DNA from: Halichoerus grypus
Taxonomy: Eukaryota; Chordata; Mammalia; Carnivora; Phocidae
Assembly: GCF_964656455.1 (NCBI RefSeq)
Contig: NC_135716.1
Location: 82,672,484-82,736,483 of the forward strand
Direction: 5' to 3'
Length of the DNA stretch: 64,000 bases
The translations under genes were made by a program, and so were the position numbers. This document shows, piece after piece, positions 38,937 to 51,973 of the stretch. The notes below the pieces were generated by a model that saw only the letters and a program-made list of their open reading frames with translations, ran no database searches and had not been told where the DNA came from. Each line of letters begins with the position of its first letter. Within the stretch, counting starts at the first letter, position 1.

Positions 38937-41900
38937 GTGTTTTTTCTCCGAGTTAGAAAGCTAGCTATTAGACTTCCATGCAAAAGTGGGGCCGTAGTAC
39001 TAGCTTCATGGAGCAAGTGGGGAGTCGTGTTCTGGCTTCTTCCGGGGCCTGGGTCTCACAAGGAAAATGGTTTTGGACTCACTTGCAGTGCGCTCATGCA
39101 TGCACACAGCAAAATGCGTCCACCCTGAGGCATGGCTCTTTTAGCCGAAGCAGGAATTCCCTACAGAGTTGTTCCTTTGAGTTAGGTGGTTGGCTTTAGG
39201 CCTGCAGGCACCCCCGCGGCAAGGGTACTAGCCTCATAAACCAGAGGTGAGTTGAGAGCTGCCTTCTGCACCCCCCTGTTTCTCACTCCATTTCACGTGT
39301 GGGACCCTTTGCCCGGTCTCTCCTACACGAGCAGTGTCAAATTCCTCCTGCTTCAGGAACGGCAATGTTAACTCAAGCGCAGTCACTCTATAGGATTGAT
39401 TCTTGGTGTTAGTAGCCTGGTTACTAGGCATCCAGGCACACAGGGTACAGCAGTGCTAATCTCCTCAAACAAGAGGTGAGTCGACAGCAGCCTTCCTTCC
39501 AAGCCTGCTTCTCACTCCGAGTTACGTTTAGGTTCCATTTCTCATGCTTTCACAAAAACACACAATAGATGAAGTTCACGCTCAGGAAGGGCGATCTTTG
39601 CTGAGGCACGGGTTCTCTACAGTTTTGTTCCTTTGCGTTGCGTGGATGGCACTGAGCACTCCACGCACACACGGGAGAGCCGATCTAGTTTCCCGAACAA
39701 GAGTTGAGTCGATAGGTGCCTTCTGCCCATGCTTATTTCTCCCTCCGAAATCGGCTGGGACTCCTTCCCCAGGTTTGCACTCAAGCCGACTTGAAAATGC
39801 TGCCACCCTGTGGAGAGGCGAATGTGCTGAAGCTGGGGTTCTTGACCGGCTTCTTTCTGCCAAATCAGTGTGGAGCCCTTAGCATTCCTATGCACACATG
39901 GAGCCAAAGTGTTAGCTTCAGGTAACAAGAGCTGAGTCGAGAGGAGCCTTCTGGGCCGGACTCCTTCTCCCTCGGTTTCACGTAAGGAACCCGTTCCTCA
40001 GGCTCTCACCCACGGTAGCCTGGAAAGGGCTTCCTCCCTCAGAGAGGTGGATGGTAGCTAAAGCACGGTTTCTCTACCGTGTTGTTTCTTCCAGGGAGAA
40101 CGCGAGCGATTAGACTTCCATGCAAATGTGGGGCTGCCGTGCTAGCTTGGTCAAACACATGGGGAGTCGTGTTCTGCCTTTCGCTGGGGCCTGAGTCTCA
40201 CTCGCAAAAACCTTTGGACTCCCTTGCAGTGCTCTCACGCACGCACACAACAAAATGCTGCCACCCTCAGGAGCAACTGTTTTACCTGAAGCACAGGCTC
40301 TCAACCGAGTTTTTCCTTCGAGTTAGGTGGCTGTGTTTAAGCCTGCACACACACCCTGGGCAACGGTACTAGCCCCATAACCATGATGTGAGTTGAGAGC
40401 TGGCTTCTGTACCGGCCTGTCTCTCCCCCGATATTACGATATTGAAACCGTCCCCAGGCTCTCAGCCACAGTACACCCTAAACTGCTTCGCCCACAGAGA
40501 GGTCGACGGTAGCTAAAGCACGGTTTCTCTACAGTGTTATTTCTTCGAGTTAGAACGCTAGCTATTAGACTTCCATTCAAAAGTGGGGCCGCAGTACTAG
40601 CTTCATGGAGCAAGTGGGGAGTCGTGTTCTGGCTTCTTCCGGGGCCTGGGTCTCACAAGGAAAATGGTTTTGGACTCACTTGCTGTGCACTCACGCATGC
40701 ACACCACACAATGTGTCCACCCTGAGGCATGGCTATTTTAGCCAAAGCAGGAATTCCCTACAGAGTTGTTCCTTTGACTTAGGTGGTTGGCTTATGGCCT
40801 GCAGGTACACCCGGGGCAGCGGTACTAGCCTCATAAACAAGAGGTGAGTTGAGAGCTGCCTTCCACACCGGCCTGTTTCTCAGTCCATTTCACGTATGGG
40901 ACCCTTTCCCCGGTCTCTCATACACGAGCACTATACAACTCCTGCGGCGTCAGGATCGGCAATGTTAGCTAAAGCGAAGTAACGCTACAGCATTGATTCT
41001 TGGTGTTAGTAGCCTGGTAGGCGAATGAGCTGCAGCTGGGATTCTTTACAGGCTTGTTTCTTCCCAGTCAGTGTCGAGCACATAGCATTCCAAGCACACA
41101 TGGAGCAGTAGTGTTAGCTTCAGGTAGCAAGAGCTGAGTCCACAGGTGCCTTCTGCCCAGACCTATTTCTCCCTTGGTTTCACGTATGGAACCCGTTCCC
41201 CAGGCTCTCAGCCACGGTACTCCGTGTAATGCTTCCTCCGTCTAGAGGTCGACGGTAGCTAAAGCACGGTTTCTCTACAGTGATGTTTCTTCGAGTTAGA
41301 ACACTAGCTGTTAGACTTCCATGCAAAAGAGGGGCTGCCGTGTTAGCGTGATGAAACACATGGGGAGTCGTGTTCTGCCTTTCGCTGGGGCCTGAGTCTC
41401 ACTCGCAAAAAGCTTTGGACTCCCTTGCAGTGCTCTCACGCACGCACACAACAAAATGCTTCCACTCTCAGGAGCAGCTGTTTTACCTGCAGCACAGGCT
41501 CTCAACCGAGTTTCTCCTTCGAGGTAGGTGGCTGTGTTTCAGCTGCCACACACACCCTGGGCAACGGTACTAGCCCCATAACCATGATGTGAGTTGAGAG
41601 CTGCCCTCTGTACCGGCCTGTCTCTCCCCCGATATTACGATATTGAAACCGTCCCCAGGCTCTCAGCCACAGTACACCCTAAACCGCTTCGCCCACAGAG
41701 AGGTCGACGGTAGCTAAAGTACGGTTTCTCTACAGTGTTGTTTCTTCGAGTTAGAACGCTAGGTATTAGACTTCCATGCAAAAGTGGGGCTGCCGTGCTA
41801 GCGTGATGAAACACATGGGGAGTCGTGTTCTGCCTTTCGCTGGGGCCTGAGTCTCACTCGCAAAAAGCTTTGGACTCCCTTGCAGTGCTCTCACGCACGC

Positions 41901-42644
41901 ACACAACAAAATGCTGCCACCCTCAGGGGCAGCTCTTTTACCTGCAGCACAGGCTCTCAACCGAGTTCCTCCTTCGAGGTAGGTGGCTGTGTTTCAGCTG
42001 CCACACACACCCTGGGCAACGGTACTAGCCCCATAACCATGATGTGAGTTGAGAGCTGCCTTCTGTACCGGCCTGTCTCTCCCACGATATTACGATATTG
42101 AAACCGTCCCCAGGCTCTCAGCCACAGTACACCCTAAACTGCTTCGCCCACAGAGAGGTCGACGGTAGCTAAAGCACAGTTTCTCTACTGTGTAGTTTCT
42201 TCGAGTTAGAATGCTAGCTATTAGACTTCCATGCAAATGTGGGGCTGCCGTGCTAGCTTGGTCAAACACATGGGGAGTCGTGTTCTGCCTTTCCCTGGGG
42301 CCTGAGTCTCACTCGCAAAAACCTTTGGACTCCCTTGCAGTGCTCTCACGCACGCACACAACAAAATGCTGCCACCCTCAGGAGCAACTGTTTTACCTGA
42401 AGCACAGGCTCTCAACCGAGTTTTTCCTTCGAGTTAGGTGGCTGTGTTTAAGCCTGCACACACACCCTGGGCAACGGTACTAGCCCCATAACCATGATGT
42501 GAGTTGAGAGCTGGCTTCTGTACCGGCCTGTCTCTCCCCCGATTTTACAATATTGAAACCGTCCCCAGGCTCTCAGCCACAGTACACCCTAAACTGCTTC
42601 GCCCACAGAGAGGTCGACGGTAGCTAACGCTCGGTTTCTCTACA
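38937..42644. repeat. HOR copy 12 (3,708 bp)
   Basis: Full-length copy. It begins a block of copies (12-14) that share cccccgcggcaagg (others have cggggc) near 39,211 and aaatcggctggg near 39,750. Private changes are in S4: agaatgctagc near 42,208 and ttttacaatattg near 42,543. Confidence 0.95.
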
Positions 42645-45600
42645 GTGTTTTTTCTCCGAGTTAGAAAGCTAGCTATTAGACTTCCATGCAAAAGTGGGGC
42701 CGTAGTACTAGCTTCATGGAGCAAGTGGGGAGTCGTGTTCTGGCTTCTTCCGGGGCCTGGGTCTCACAAGGAAAATGGTTTTGGACTCACTTGCAGTGCG
42801 CTCATGCATGCACACAGCAAAATGCGTCCACCCTGAGGCATGGCTCTTTTAGCCGAAGCAGGAATTCCCTACAGAGTTGTTCCTTTGAGTTAGGTGGTTG
42901 GCTTTAGGCCTGCAGGCACCCCCGCGGCAAGGGTACTAGCCTCATAAACCAGAGGTGAGTTGAGAGCTGCCTTCTGCACCCCCCTGTTTCTCACTCCATT
43001 TCACGTGTGGGACCCTTTGCCCGGTCTCTCCTACACGAGCAGTGTCAAATTCCTCCTGCTTCAGGAACGGCAATGTTAACTCAAGCGCAGTCACTCTATA
43101 GGATTGATTCTTGGTGTTAGTAGCCTGGTTACTAGGCATCCAGGCACACAGGGTACAGCAGTGCTAATCTCCTCAAACAAGAGGTGAGTCGACAGCAGCC
43201 TTCCTTCCAAGCCTGCTTCTCACTCCGAGTTACGTTTAGGTTCCATTTCTCATGCTTTCACAAAAACACACAATAGATGAAGTTCACGCTCAGGAAGGGC
43301 GATCTTTGCTGAGGCACGGGTTCTCTACAGTTTTGTTCCTTTGCGTTGCGTGGATGGCACTGAGCACTCCACGCACACACGGGAGAGCCGATCTAGTTTC
43401 CCGAACAAGAGTTGAGTCGATAGGTGCCTTCTGCCCATGCTTATTTCTCCCTCCGAAATCGGCTGGGACTCCTTCCCCAGGTTTGCACTCAAGCCGACTT
43501 GAAAATGCTGCCACCCTGTGGAGAGGCGAATGTGCTGAAGCTGGGGTTCTTGACCGGCTTCTTTCTGCCAAATCAGTGTGGAGCCCTTAGCATTCCTATG
43601 CACACATGGAGCCAAAGTGTTAGCTTCAGGTAACAAGAGCTGAGTCGAGAGGAGCCTTCTGGGCCGGACTCCTTCTCCCTCGGTTTCACGTAAGGAACCC
43701 GTTCCTCAGGCTCTCACCCACGGTAGCCTGGAAAGGGCTTCCTCCCTCAGAGAGGTGGATGGTAGCTAGAGCACGGTTTCTCTACCGTGTTGTTTCTTCC
43801 AGGGAGAACGCGAGCGATTAGACTTCCATGCAAATGTGGGGCTGCCGTGCTAGCTTGGTCAAACACATGGGGAGTCGTGTTCTGCCTTTCGCTGGGGCCT
43901 GAGTCTCACTCGCAAAAACCTTTGGACTCCCTTGCAGTGCTCTCACGCACGCACACAACAAAATGCTGCCACCCTCAGGAGCAACTGTTTTACCTGAAGC
44001 ACAGGCTCTCAACCGAGTTTTTCCTTCGAGTTAGGTGGCTGTGTTTAAGCCTGCACACACACCCTGGGCAACGGTACTAGCCCCATAACCATGATGTGAG
44101 TTGAGAGCTGCCTTGTGTACCGGCCTGTCTCTCCCCCGATATTACGATATTGAAACCGTCCCCAGGCTCTCAGCCACAGTACACCCTAAACTGCTTCGCC
44201 CACAGAGAGGTCGACGGTAGCTAAAGCACGGTTTCTCTACAGTGTTATTTCTTCGAGTTAGAACGCTAGCTATTAGACTTCCATTCAAAAGTGGGGCCGC
44301 AGTACTAGCTTCATGGAGCAAGTGGGGAGTCGTGTTCTGGCTTCTTCCGGGGCCTGGGTCTCACAAGGAAAATGGTTTTGGACTCACTTGCTGTGCACTC
44401 ACGCATGCACACCACACAATGTGTCCACCCTGAGGCATGGCTATTTTAGCCAAAGCAGGAATTCCCTACAGAGTTGTTCCTTTGACTTAGGTGGTTGGCT
44501 TATGGCCTGCAGGTACACCCGGGGCAGCGGTACTAGCCTCATAAACAAGAGGTGAGTTGAGAGCTGCCTTCCACACCGGCCTGTTTCTCAGTCCATTTCA
44601 CGTATGGGACCCTTTCCCCGGTCTCTCATACACGAGCACTATACAACTCCTGCGGCGTCAGGATCGGCAATGTTAGCTAAAGCGAAGTAACGCTACAGCA
44701 TTGATTCTTGGTGTTAGTAGCCTGGTAGGCGAATGAGCTGCAGCTGGGATTCTTTACAGGCTTGTTTCTTCCCAGTCAGTGTCGAGCACATAGCATTCCA
44801 AGCACACATGGAGCAGTAGTGTTAGCTTCAGGTAGCAAGAGCTGAGTCCACAGGTGCCTTCTGCCCAGACCTATTTCTCCCTTGGTTTCACGTATGGAAC
44901 CCGTTCCCCAGGCTCTCAGCCACGGTACTCCGTGTAATGCTTCCTCCGTCTAGAGGTCGACGGTAGCTAAAGCACGGTTTCTCTACAGTGATGTTTCTTC
45001 GAGTTAGAACACTAGCTGTTAGACTTCCATGCAAAAGAGGGGCTGCCGTGTTAGCGTGATGAAACACATGGGGAGTCGTGTTCTGCCTTTCGCTGGGGCC
45101 TGAGTCTCACTCGCAAAAAGCTTTGGACTCCCTTGCAGTGCTCTCACGCACGCACACAACAAAATGCTTCCACTCTCAGGAGCAGCTGTTTTACCTGCAG
45201 CACAGGCTCTCAACCGAGTTTCTCCTTCGAGGTAGGTGGCTGTGTTTCAGCTGCCACACACACCCTGGGCAACGGTACTAGCCCCATAACCATGATGTGA
45301 GTTGAGAGCTGCCCTCTGTACCGGCCTGTCTCTCCCCCGATATTACGATATTGAAACCGTCCCCAGGCTCTCAGCCACAGTACACCCTAAACCGCTTCGC
45401 CCACAGAGAGGTCGACGGTAGCTAAAGTACGGTTTCTCTACAGTGTTGTTTCTTCGAGTTAGAACGCTAGGTATTAGACTTCCATGCAAAAGTGGGGCTG
45501 CCGTGCTAGCGTGATGAAACACATGGGGAGTCGTGTTCTGCCTTTCGCTGGGGCCTGAGTCTCACTCGCAAAAAGCTTTGGACTCCCTTGCAGTGCTCTC

Positions 45601-46352
45601 ACGCACGCACACAACAAAATGCTGCCACCCTCAGGGGCAGCTCTTTTACCTGCAGCACAGGCTCTCAACCGAGTTCCTCCTTCGAGGTAGGTGGCTGTGT
45701 TTCAGCTGCCACACACACCCTGGGCAACGGTACTAGCCCCATAACCATGATGTGAGTTGAGAGCTGCCTTCTGTACCGGCCTGTCTCTCCCACGATATTA
45801 CGATATTGAAACCGTCCCCAGGCTCTCAGCCACACTACACCCTAAACCGCTTCGCCCACAGAGAGGTCGACGGTAGCTAAAGCACAGTTTCTCTACTGTG
45901 TAGTTTCTTCGAGTTAGAACGCTAGCTATTAGACTTCCATGCAAATGTGGGGCTGCCGTGCTAGCTTGGTCAAACACATGGGGAGTCGTGTTCTGCCTTT
46001 CCCTGGGGCCTGAGTCTCACTCGCAAAAACCTTTGGACTCCCTTGCAGTGCTCTCACGCACGCACACAACAAAATGCTGCCACCCTCAGGAGCAACTGTT
46101 TTACCTGAAGCACAGGCTCTCAACCGAGTTTTTCCTTCGAGTTAGGTGGCTGTGTTTAAGCCTGCACACACACCCTGGGCAACGGTACTAGCCCCATAAC
46201 CCTGATGTGAGTTGAGAGCTGGCTTCTGTACCGGCCTGTCTCTCCCCCGATTTTACGATATTGAAACCGTCCCCAGGCTCTCAGCCACAGTACACCCTAA
46301 ACTGCTTCGCCCACAGAGAGGTCGACGGTAGCTAACGCTCGGTTTCTCTACA
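42645..46352. repeat. HOR copy 13 (3,708 bp)
   Basis: Full-length copy with the copy 12-14 markers (cgcggc near 42,923 and cggctggg near 43,459), cacactacaccc near 45,832 and the private ataaccctgatg near 46,196. Confidence 0.95.
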
Positions 46353-48403
46353 GTGTTTTTTCTCCGAGTTAGAAAGCTAGCTATTAGACTTCCATGCAAA
46401 AGTGGGGCCGTAGTACTAGCTTCATGGAGCAAGTGGGGAGTCGTGTTCTGGCTTCTTCCGGGGCCTGGGTCTCACAAGGAAAATGGTTTTGGACTCACTT
46501 GCAGTGCGCTCATGCATGCACACAGCAAAATGCGTCCACCCTGAGGCATGGCTCTTTTAGCCGAAGCAGGAATTCCCTACAGAGTTGTTCCTTTGAGTTA
46601 GGTGGTTGGCTTTAGGCCTGCAGGCACCCCCGCGGCAAGGGTACTAGCCTCATAAACCAGAGGTGAGTTGAGAGCTGCCTTCTGCACCCCCCTGTTTCTC
46701 ACTCCATTTCACGTGTGGGACCCTTTGCCCGGTCTCTCCTACACGAGCAGTGTCAAATTCCTCCTGCTTCAGGAACGGCAATGTTAACTCAAGCGCAGTC
46801 ACTCTATTGGATTGATTCTTGGTGTTACTAGCCTGGTTACTAGGCATCCAGGCACGCAGGGTACAGCAGTGCTAATCTCCTCAAACAAGAGGTGAGTCGA
46901 CAGCAGCCTTCCTTCCAAGCCTGCTTCTCACTCCGAGTTACGTTTAGGTTCCATTTCTCATGCTTTCACAAAAACACACAATAGATGAAGTTCACGCTCA
47001 GGAAGGGCGATCTTTGCTGAGGCACGGGTTCTCTACAGTTTTGTTCCTTTGCGTTGCGTGGATGGCACTGAGCACTCCACGCACACACGGGAGAGCCGAT
47101 CTAGTTTCCCGAACAAGAGTTGAGTCGATAGGTGCCTTCTGCCCATGCTTATTTCTCCCTCCGAAATCGGCTGGGACTCCTTCCCCAGGTTTGCACTCAA
47201 GCCGACTTGAAAATGCTGCCACCCTGTGGAGAGGCGAATGTGCTGAAGCTGGGGTTCTTGACCGGCTTCTTTCTGCCAAATCAGTGTGGAGCCCTTAGCA
47301 TTCCTATGCACACATGGAGCCAAAGTGTTAGCTTTAGGTAACAAGAGCTGAGTCGAGAGGAGCCTTCTGGGCCGGACTCCTTCTCCCTCGGTTTCACGTA
47401 AGGAACCCGTTCCTCAGGCTCTCACCCACGGTAGCCTGGAAAGGGCTTCCTCCCTCAGAGAGGTGGATGGTAGCTAAAGCACGGTTTCTCTACCGTGTTG
47501 TTTCTTCCAGGGAGAACGCGAGCGATTAGACTTCCATGCAAATGTGGGGCTGCCGTGCTAGCTTGGTCAAACACATGGGGAGTCGTGTTCTGCCTTTCGC
47601 TGGGGCCTGAGTCTCACTCGCAAAAACCTTTGGACTCCCTTGCAGTGCTCTCACGCACGCACACAACAAAATGCTGCCACCCTCAGGAGCAACTGTTTTA
47701 CCTGAAGCACAGGCTCTCAACCGAGTTTTTCCTTCGAGTTAGGTGGCTGTGTTTAAGCCTGCACACACACCCTGGGCAACGGTACTAGCCCCATAACCAT
47801 GATGTGAGTTGAGAGCTGGCTTCTGTACCGGCCTGTCTCTCCCCCGATATTACGATATTGAAACCGTCCCCAGGCTCTCAGCCACAGTACACCCTAAACT
47901 GCTTCGCCCACAGAGAGGTCGACGGTAGCTAAAGCACGGATTCTCTACTGTGTAGTTTCTTCGTGTTAGAACGCTAGCTATTAGACTTCCATGCAAATGT
48001 GGGGCTGCCGTGCTAGCTTGGTCAAACACATGGGGAGTCGTGTTCTGCCTTACGCTGGGGCCTGAGTCTCACTCGCAAAAAGCTTTGGACTCCCTTGCAG
48101 TGCTCTCACGCACGCACATAACAAAATGCTGCCACCCTCAGGAGTAGCTGTTTTACCTGCAGCACAGGCTCTCAACCGAGTTTTTCCATCGAGTTAGGTG
48201 GCTTCATTTAAGCCTGCACACACACCCTGGGCAACGGTACTAGCCCCATAACCATGATGTGAGTTGAGAGCTGGCTTCTGTACCGGCCTGTCTCTCCCCG
48301 ATATTACGAGATTGAAACCGTCCCCAGGCTCTCCGCCACAGTACACCCTAAACTGCTTCGCCCACAGAGAGGTCGACTGTAGCTAAAGCACGGTTTCTCT
48401 ACA
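46353..48403. repeat. HOR copy 14, short form (2,051 bp: L, S1-like, S4-like)
   Basis: L spans 46,353-47,494. It is followed by an S1-type block (47,495-47,949) and an S4-like block (47,950-48,403), and then by the next L. M, S2 and S3 are missing. L still carries cgcggc and cggctggg, but new substitutions appear (tctattggattg near 46,804). The S4-like block is visibly more diverged, marking the approach to the array edge. Confidence 0.92.
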
Positions 48404-51192
48404 GTGTTTTTTCTCCGAGTTAGAAAGCTAGCTATTAGACTTCCATGCAAAAGTGGGGCCGCAGTACTAGCTTCATGGAGCAAGTGGGGAGTTGTGTTCT
48501 GCCTTCTTCCGGGGCCTGGGTCTCACAAGGAAAATGGTTTTGGACTCACTTGCAGTGGGCTCATGCATGCACACAGCAAAATGCGTCCACCCTGAGGCAT
48601 GGGTCTTTTAGCCGAAGCAGGAATTCCCTACAGAGTTGTTCCTTTCAGTTAGGTGGTTGGCTTTAGGCCTGCAGGCACCCCCGGGGCAAGGGCACTAGCC
48701 TCATGAACCAGAGGTGACTTGAGAGCTGCCTTCCGCACCGGCCTGTTTCTCACTCCATTTCACGGCTGGGAACCTTTGCCCGGTCTCTCGTACACGAGCA
48801 GTGTCAAATTCCTCCTGCTTCAGGAACGGCAATGTTAACTCAAGCGCACTCTATACGTTTGATTCTTGGTGTTAGTAGCCTGGTTACTAGGCATCCAGGC
48901 ACACAGGGTACAGCAGTGCTAATCTCCTCAAACAAGAGGTGAGTCGACAGCAGCCTTCCTTCCAGGCCTGCTTCGCACTCCGAGTTACGTTTAGGTTCCA
49001 TTTCTCATGCTTTCACAAACACACACAATAGATGAAGTTCACGCTCAGGAAGGGCGATCTTTGCTGAGGCACGGGTTCTCTACAGTTTTGTTCCTTTGAG
49101 TTGCGTGGATGGCACTGAGGACTCCACGCACACACGGGAGAGCCGATCTAGTTTCCCGAAACAAGAGTTGAGTTGATACGTGCCTTCTGCCCATGCTTAT
49201 TTCTCCCTCCGAATTCTGCTGGGACTCCTTCCCCAGGTTTGCACTCAAGCCGACTTGAAAATGCTGCCACCCTGTGGAGAGGCGAATGAGCTGAAGCTGG
49301 GGTTCTTGACCGGCTTCTTTCTGCCAAATCAGTGTGGAGCCCTTAGCATTCCTATGCACACATGGAGCCAAAGTGTTAGCTTCAGGTAACAAGAGCTGAG
49401 TCGAGAGGAGCCTTCTGGGCCGGACTCCTTCTCCCTCGGTTTCACGTAAGGAACCCGTTCCTCAGGCTCTCACCCACGGTAGCCTGGAAAGTGCTTCCTC
49501 CCTCAGAGAGGTGGATGGTAGCTAAAGCACGTTTTGTCTATCGTGTTGTTTCTTCCAGGGAGAACGCGAGCGATTAGACTTCCATGCAAGTGTGGGGCTG
49601 CCGTGCTAGCTTGGTCAAACACATGGGGAGTCGTGTTCTGCCTTCCCTGGGGCCTGCGTCTCACTCGCAAAAAGCTTTGAACTCTCTTGCAGTGCTCTCA
49701 CGCACGCACACAACAAAATGCTGCCACCCTCAGGAGCAACTGTTTTACCTGAAGCACAGGCTCTCAACCGAGTTTTTCCTTCGAGTTAGGTGGCTGTGTT
49801 TAAGCCTGCACACACACCCTGGGCAAGTACTAGCCCCATAACCATGATGTGGGTTGAGAGCTGCCTTCTGTACCGGCCTGTCTCTCCCCCGATATTACGA
49901 TATTGAAACCGTCCCCAGGCTCTCAGCCACAGTACACCCTAAACTGCTTCGCCCACAGAGAGGTCGACAGTAGCTAAAGCACGGTTTCTCTACAGTGTTG
50001 TTTCTTACAGTTAGAAAGCTAGCTATTAGACTTCCTTCAAAAGTGGGGCCGCAGTACTAGTTTCATGGAGCAAGTGGGGAGTCGTGTTCTGGCTTCTTCC
50101 GGGGCCTGCGTCTCACAAGGAAAATGGTTTTGGACTTACTTGCTGTGCACTCTCGCATGCACAACACACAATGCGTCCACCCTGAGGCATGGCTCTTTTA
50201 GCCGAAGCAGGAATTCCCTACAGAGTTGTTCCTTTGAGTTAGGTGGTTGGCTGATGGTCTGCAGGCACACCCGGGGCAACGGTACTAGCCACATAAACAA
50301 GAGGTGAGTTGAGAGCTGCCTTCCGCACCGGCCTGGTCTCACTCCATTTCACGTATGGGACCCTTTCCCCGGTCTCTCATACACGAGCACTATACAATTC
50401 CTGCAGCTTCAGGAACGGCCATGTGAGCTAAAGCGCAGTAACGCTACAGCATTGATTCTTGGTGTTAGTAGCCTGGTAGGTGAATGAGCTGCAGCTGGGA
50501 TTCTTTACAGGCTTGTTTCTTCCCAGTCAGTGTCGAGCACATAGCATTCCAAGCACACATGGAGCAGTAGTGTTAGCTTCAGGTAGCAAGAGCTGAGTCC
50601 AGAGGTGCCTTCTGCCCGGACCTATTTCTCCCTTGGTTTCACGTATGGAACCCGTTACCCAGGCTCTCAGCCACGGTACTCCGTGTAATGCTTCCTCCAT
50701 GTAGAGGTCGACGGTAGCTAAACACGATTTCTCTACACTGTTGTTTCTTTGAGTTAGAACGCTAGTGATGAGACTTCCATGCAAAAGTGGGGCCGCAGTG
50801 CTAGCGTGATGAAACACAGGGGGAGTCGTGTTCTGCCTTCTGCTGGGGCCTGAGTCTCACTCGCAAGAAGCTTTGGACTCCCTTGCAGGGCTCTCATGCA
50901 CGCACAGAACAAAATGCTTCCACCCTCAGGAGCGGCTGTTTTAGCTGAAGCATGGATTCTCCACCGAGTTTTTCCTTCGAGTTAGGCGGTTTTCATTAAG
51001 CCTGCACACACACCCGGGGCAACGGTACTAGCCCCATAACCATGGTGTGAGTTGAGAGCTGCCTTCTCTCTGGCCTGTCTCTCCCTCGATTTTACGAAAC
51101 GGAACCCGTCCCCAGGCTCTCACCCACAGTACACCCTAAACTGCTTCCTCCCACACAGAGGTCGTCGGTAGCTAAAGCACGTTTTCTCTTCA
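48404..51192. repeat. HOR copy 15, diverged edge copy (L-S1-M-S2)
   Basis: Blocks are L 48,404-49,542 (1,139 bp), S1 49,543-49,994 (452 bp), M 49,995-50,737 (743 bp) and S2 50,738-51,192 (455 bp). All keep the family landmarks but carry many substitutions and small indels absent from copies 1-13. S3 and S4 are missing. Confidence 0.9.
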
Positions 51193-51226
51193 GTGTTGTT
51201 TCTCCGAGTGAGAACGCTTGCTATTA
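51193..51226. repeat. Start of terminal L block (copy 16), left of the LINE-1 insertion
   Basis: The landmark gtgttgtttctccgag and following bases open another L block. It is cut at 51,226 by a LINE-1 and resumes at 51,974. Confidence 0.85.
51211..51226. repeat. Left target-site duplication of the LINE-1 insertion
   Basis: The 16-bp sequence agaacgcttgctatta is repeated exactly at 51,958-51,973, directly after the A-rich tail of the insert. It is satellite sequence, so the insertion happened into a pre-existing satellite block. Confidence 0.93.
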
Positions 51227-51298
51227 ATGTCCACAATAGCCAAACTGTGGAAAGAGCCAAGATGTCCATCAACAGATGAATGGATAAAGAAGATGTGG

Positions 51299-51352
<54 letters not shown>

Positions 51353-51957
51353 ATGGAATATTATGCAGCCATCAAAAGGAATGTGATCTTGCCATTTGCA
51401 ACGACGTGGATGGAACTGGAGGGTATTATGCTGAGCAAAATAAGTCAAACAGAGAAAGACATGTATCATATGACCTCACTGATATGAGGAATTCTTAATC
51501 TCAGGAAACAAACTGAGGGTTGCTGGAGTGGGGGGTGGGGTGGGAGGGATGGGGTGACTGGGTGATGGACACTGGGGAGGGTATGTGTTCTGGTAAGCGC
51601 TGTGAATTGTGCAAGACTGTTGAATCTCAGATCTGTACCTCTGAAACAAATAATGCAATATATGTTAAGAAAGAAAAAAAGAAGAAGAATGTAGCAGGAG
51701 GGGAAGAATGAAGGGGGGAAATCGGAGGGGGAGAAGAACCATGAGAGACGATGGACTCTGAAAAACAAACTGAGGGTTCTAGAGGGGAGGGGGGTGGGAG
51801 GATGGGTTAGCCTGGTGATGGGTATTGAGGAGGGCACGTTCTGCATGGAGCACTGGGTGTTATGCACAAACAATGAATCATGGAACACTATATCTAAAAC
51901 TACTGATGTAATGTATGGGGATTAACATAAAAATAAAAAAATTTAATAAAAAAAAAA
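51227..51957 (+). mobile_element. 5'-truncated LINE-1 inserted in the satellite edge (about 731 bp)
   Basis: The insert begins inside the C-terminal part of L1 ORF2. The frame open at 51,218-51,487 contains TIAKLWK, WIKKMW and TMEYYAAIK, all characteristic of the L1 ORF2 C-terminus. It continues into a carnivore-type L1 3' UTR with ctggtgatgggtattgagg and tgatgtaatgtatgggg, and ends in an A-rich tail (about 51,929-51,957). Exact 16-bp flanking duplications show target-primed retrotransposition. The 3' UTR carries the unit aaacaaactgagggtt twice, near 51,506 and 51,763. Truncated copies like this cannot move by themselves. Confidence 0.95.
51298..51349. repeat. (TA)n microsatellite inside the LINE-1
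   Basis: An almost uninterrupted TA dinucleotide run lies between the gtgg of WIKKMW and the caatgg of TMEYYAAIK. It is read as alternating Tyr-Ile codons and does not break the ORF2 frame. Confidence 0.95.
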
Positions 51958-51973
51958 AGAACGCTTGCTATTA
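51958..51973. repeat. Right target-site duplication of the LINE-1 insertion
   Basis: Exact second copy of the 16-bp sequence at 51,211-51,226. The satellite continues in register after it (agacttccatgcaaaagtgg). Confidence 0.93.

Noticed and set aside
51466..51888. A 140-codon minus-strand open frame
   Set aside because: It lies antisense to the L1 3' UTR. Its Pro/Ser/Leu-rich composition comes from the complementary G-rich tract. It is a shadow, not a gene.
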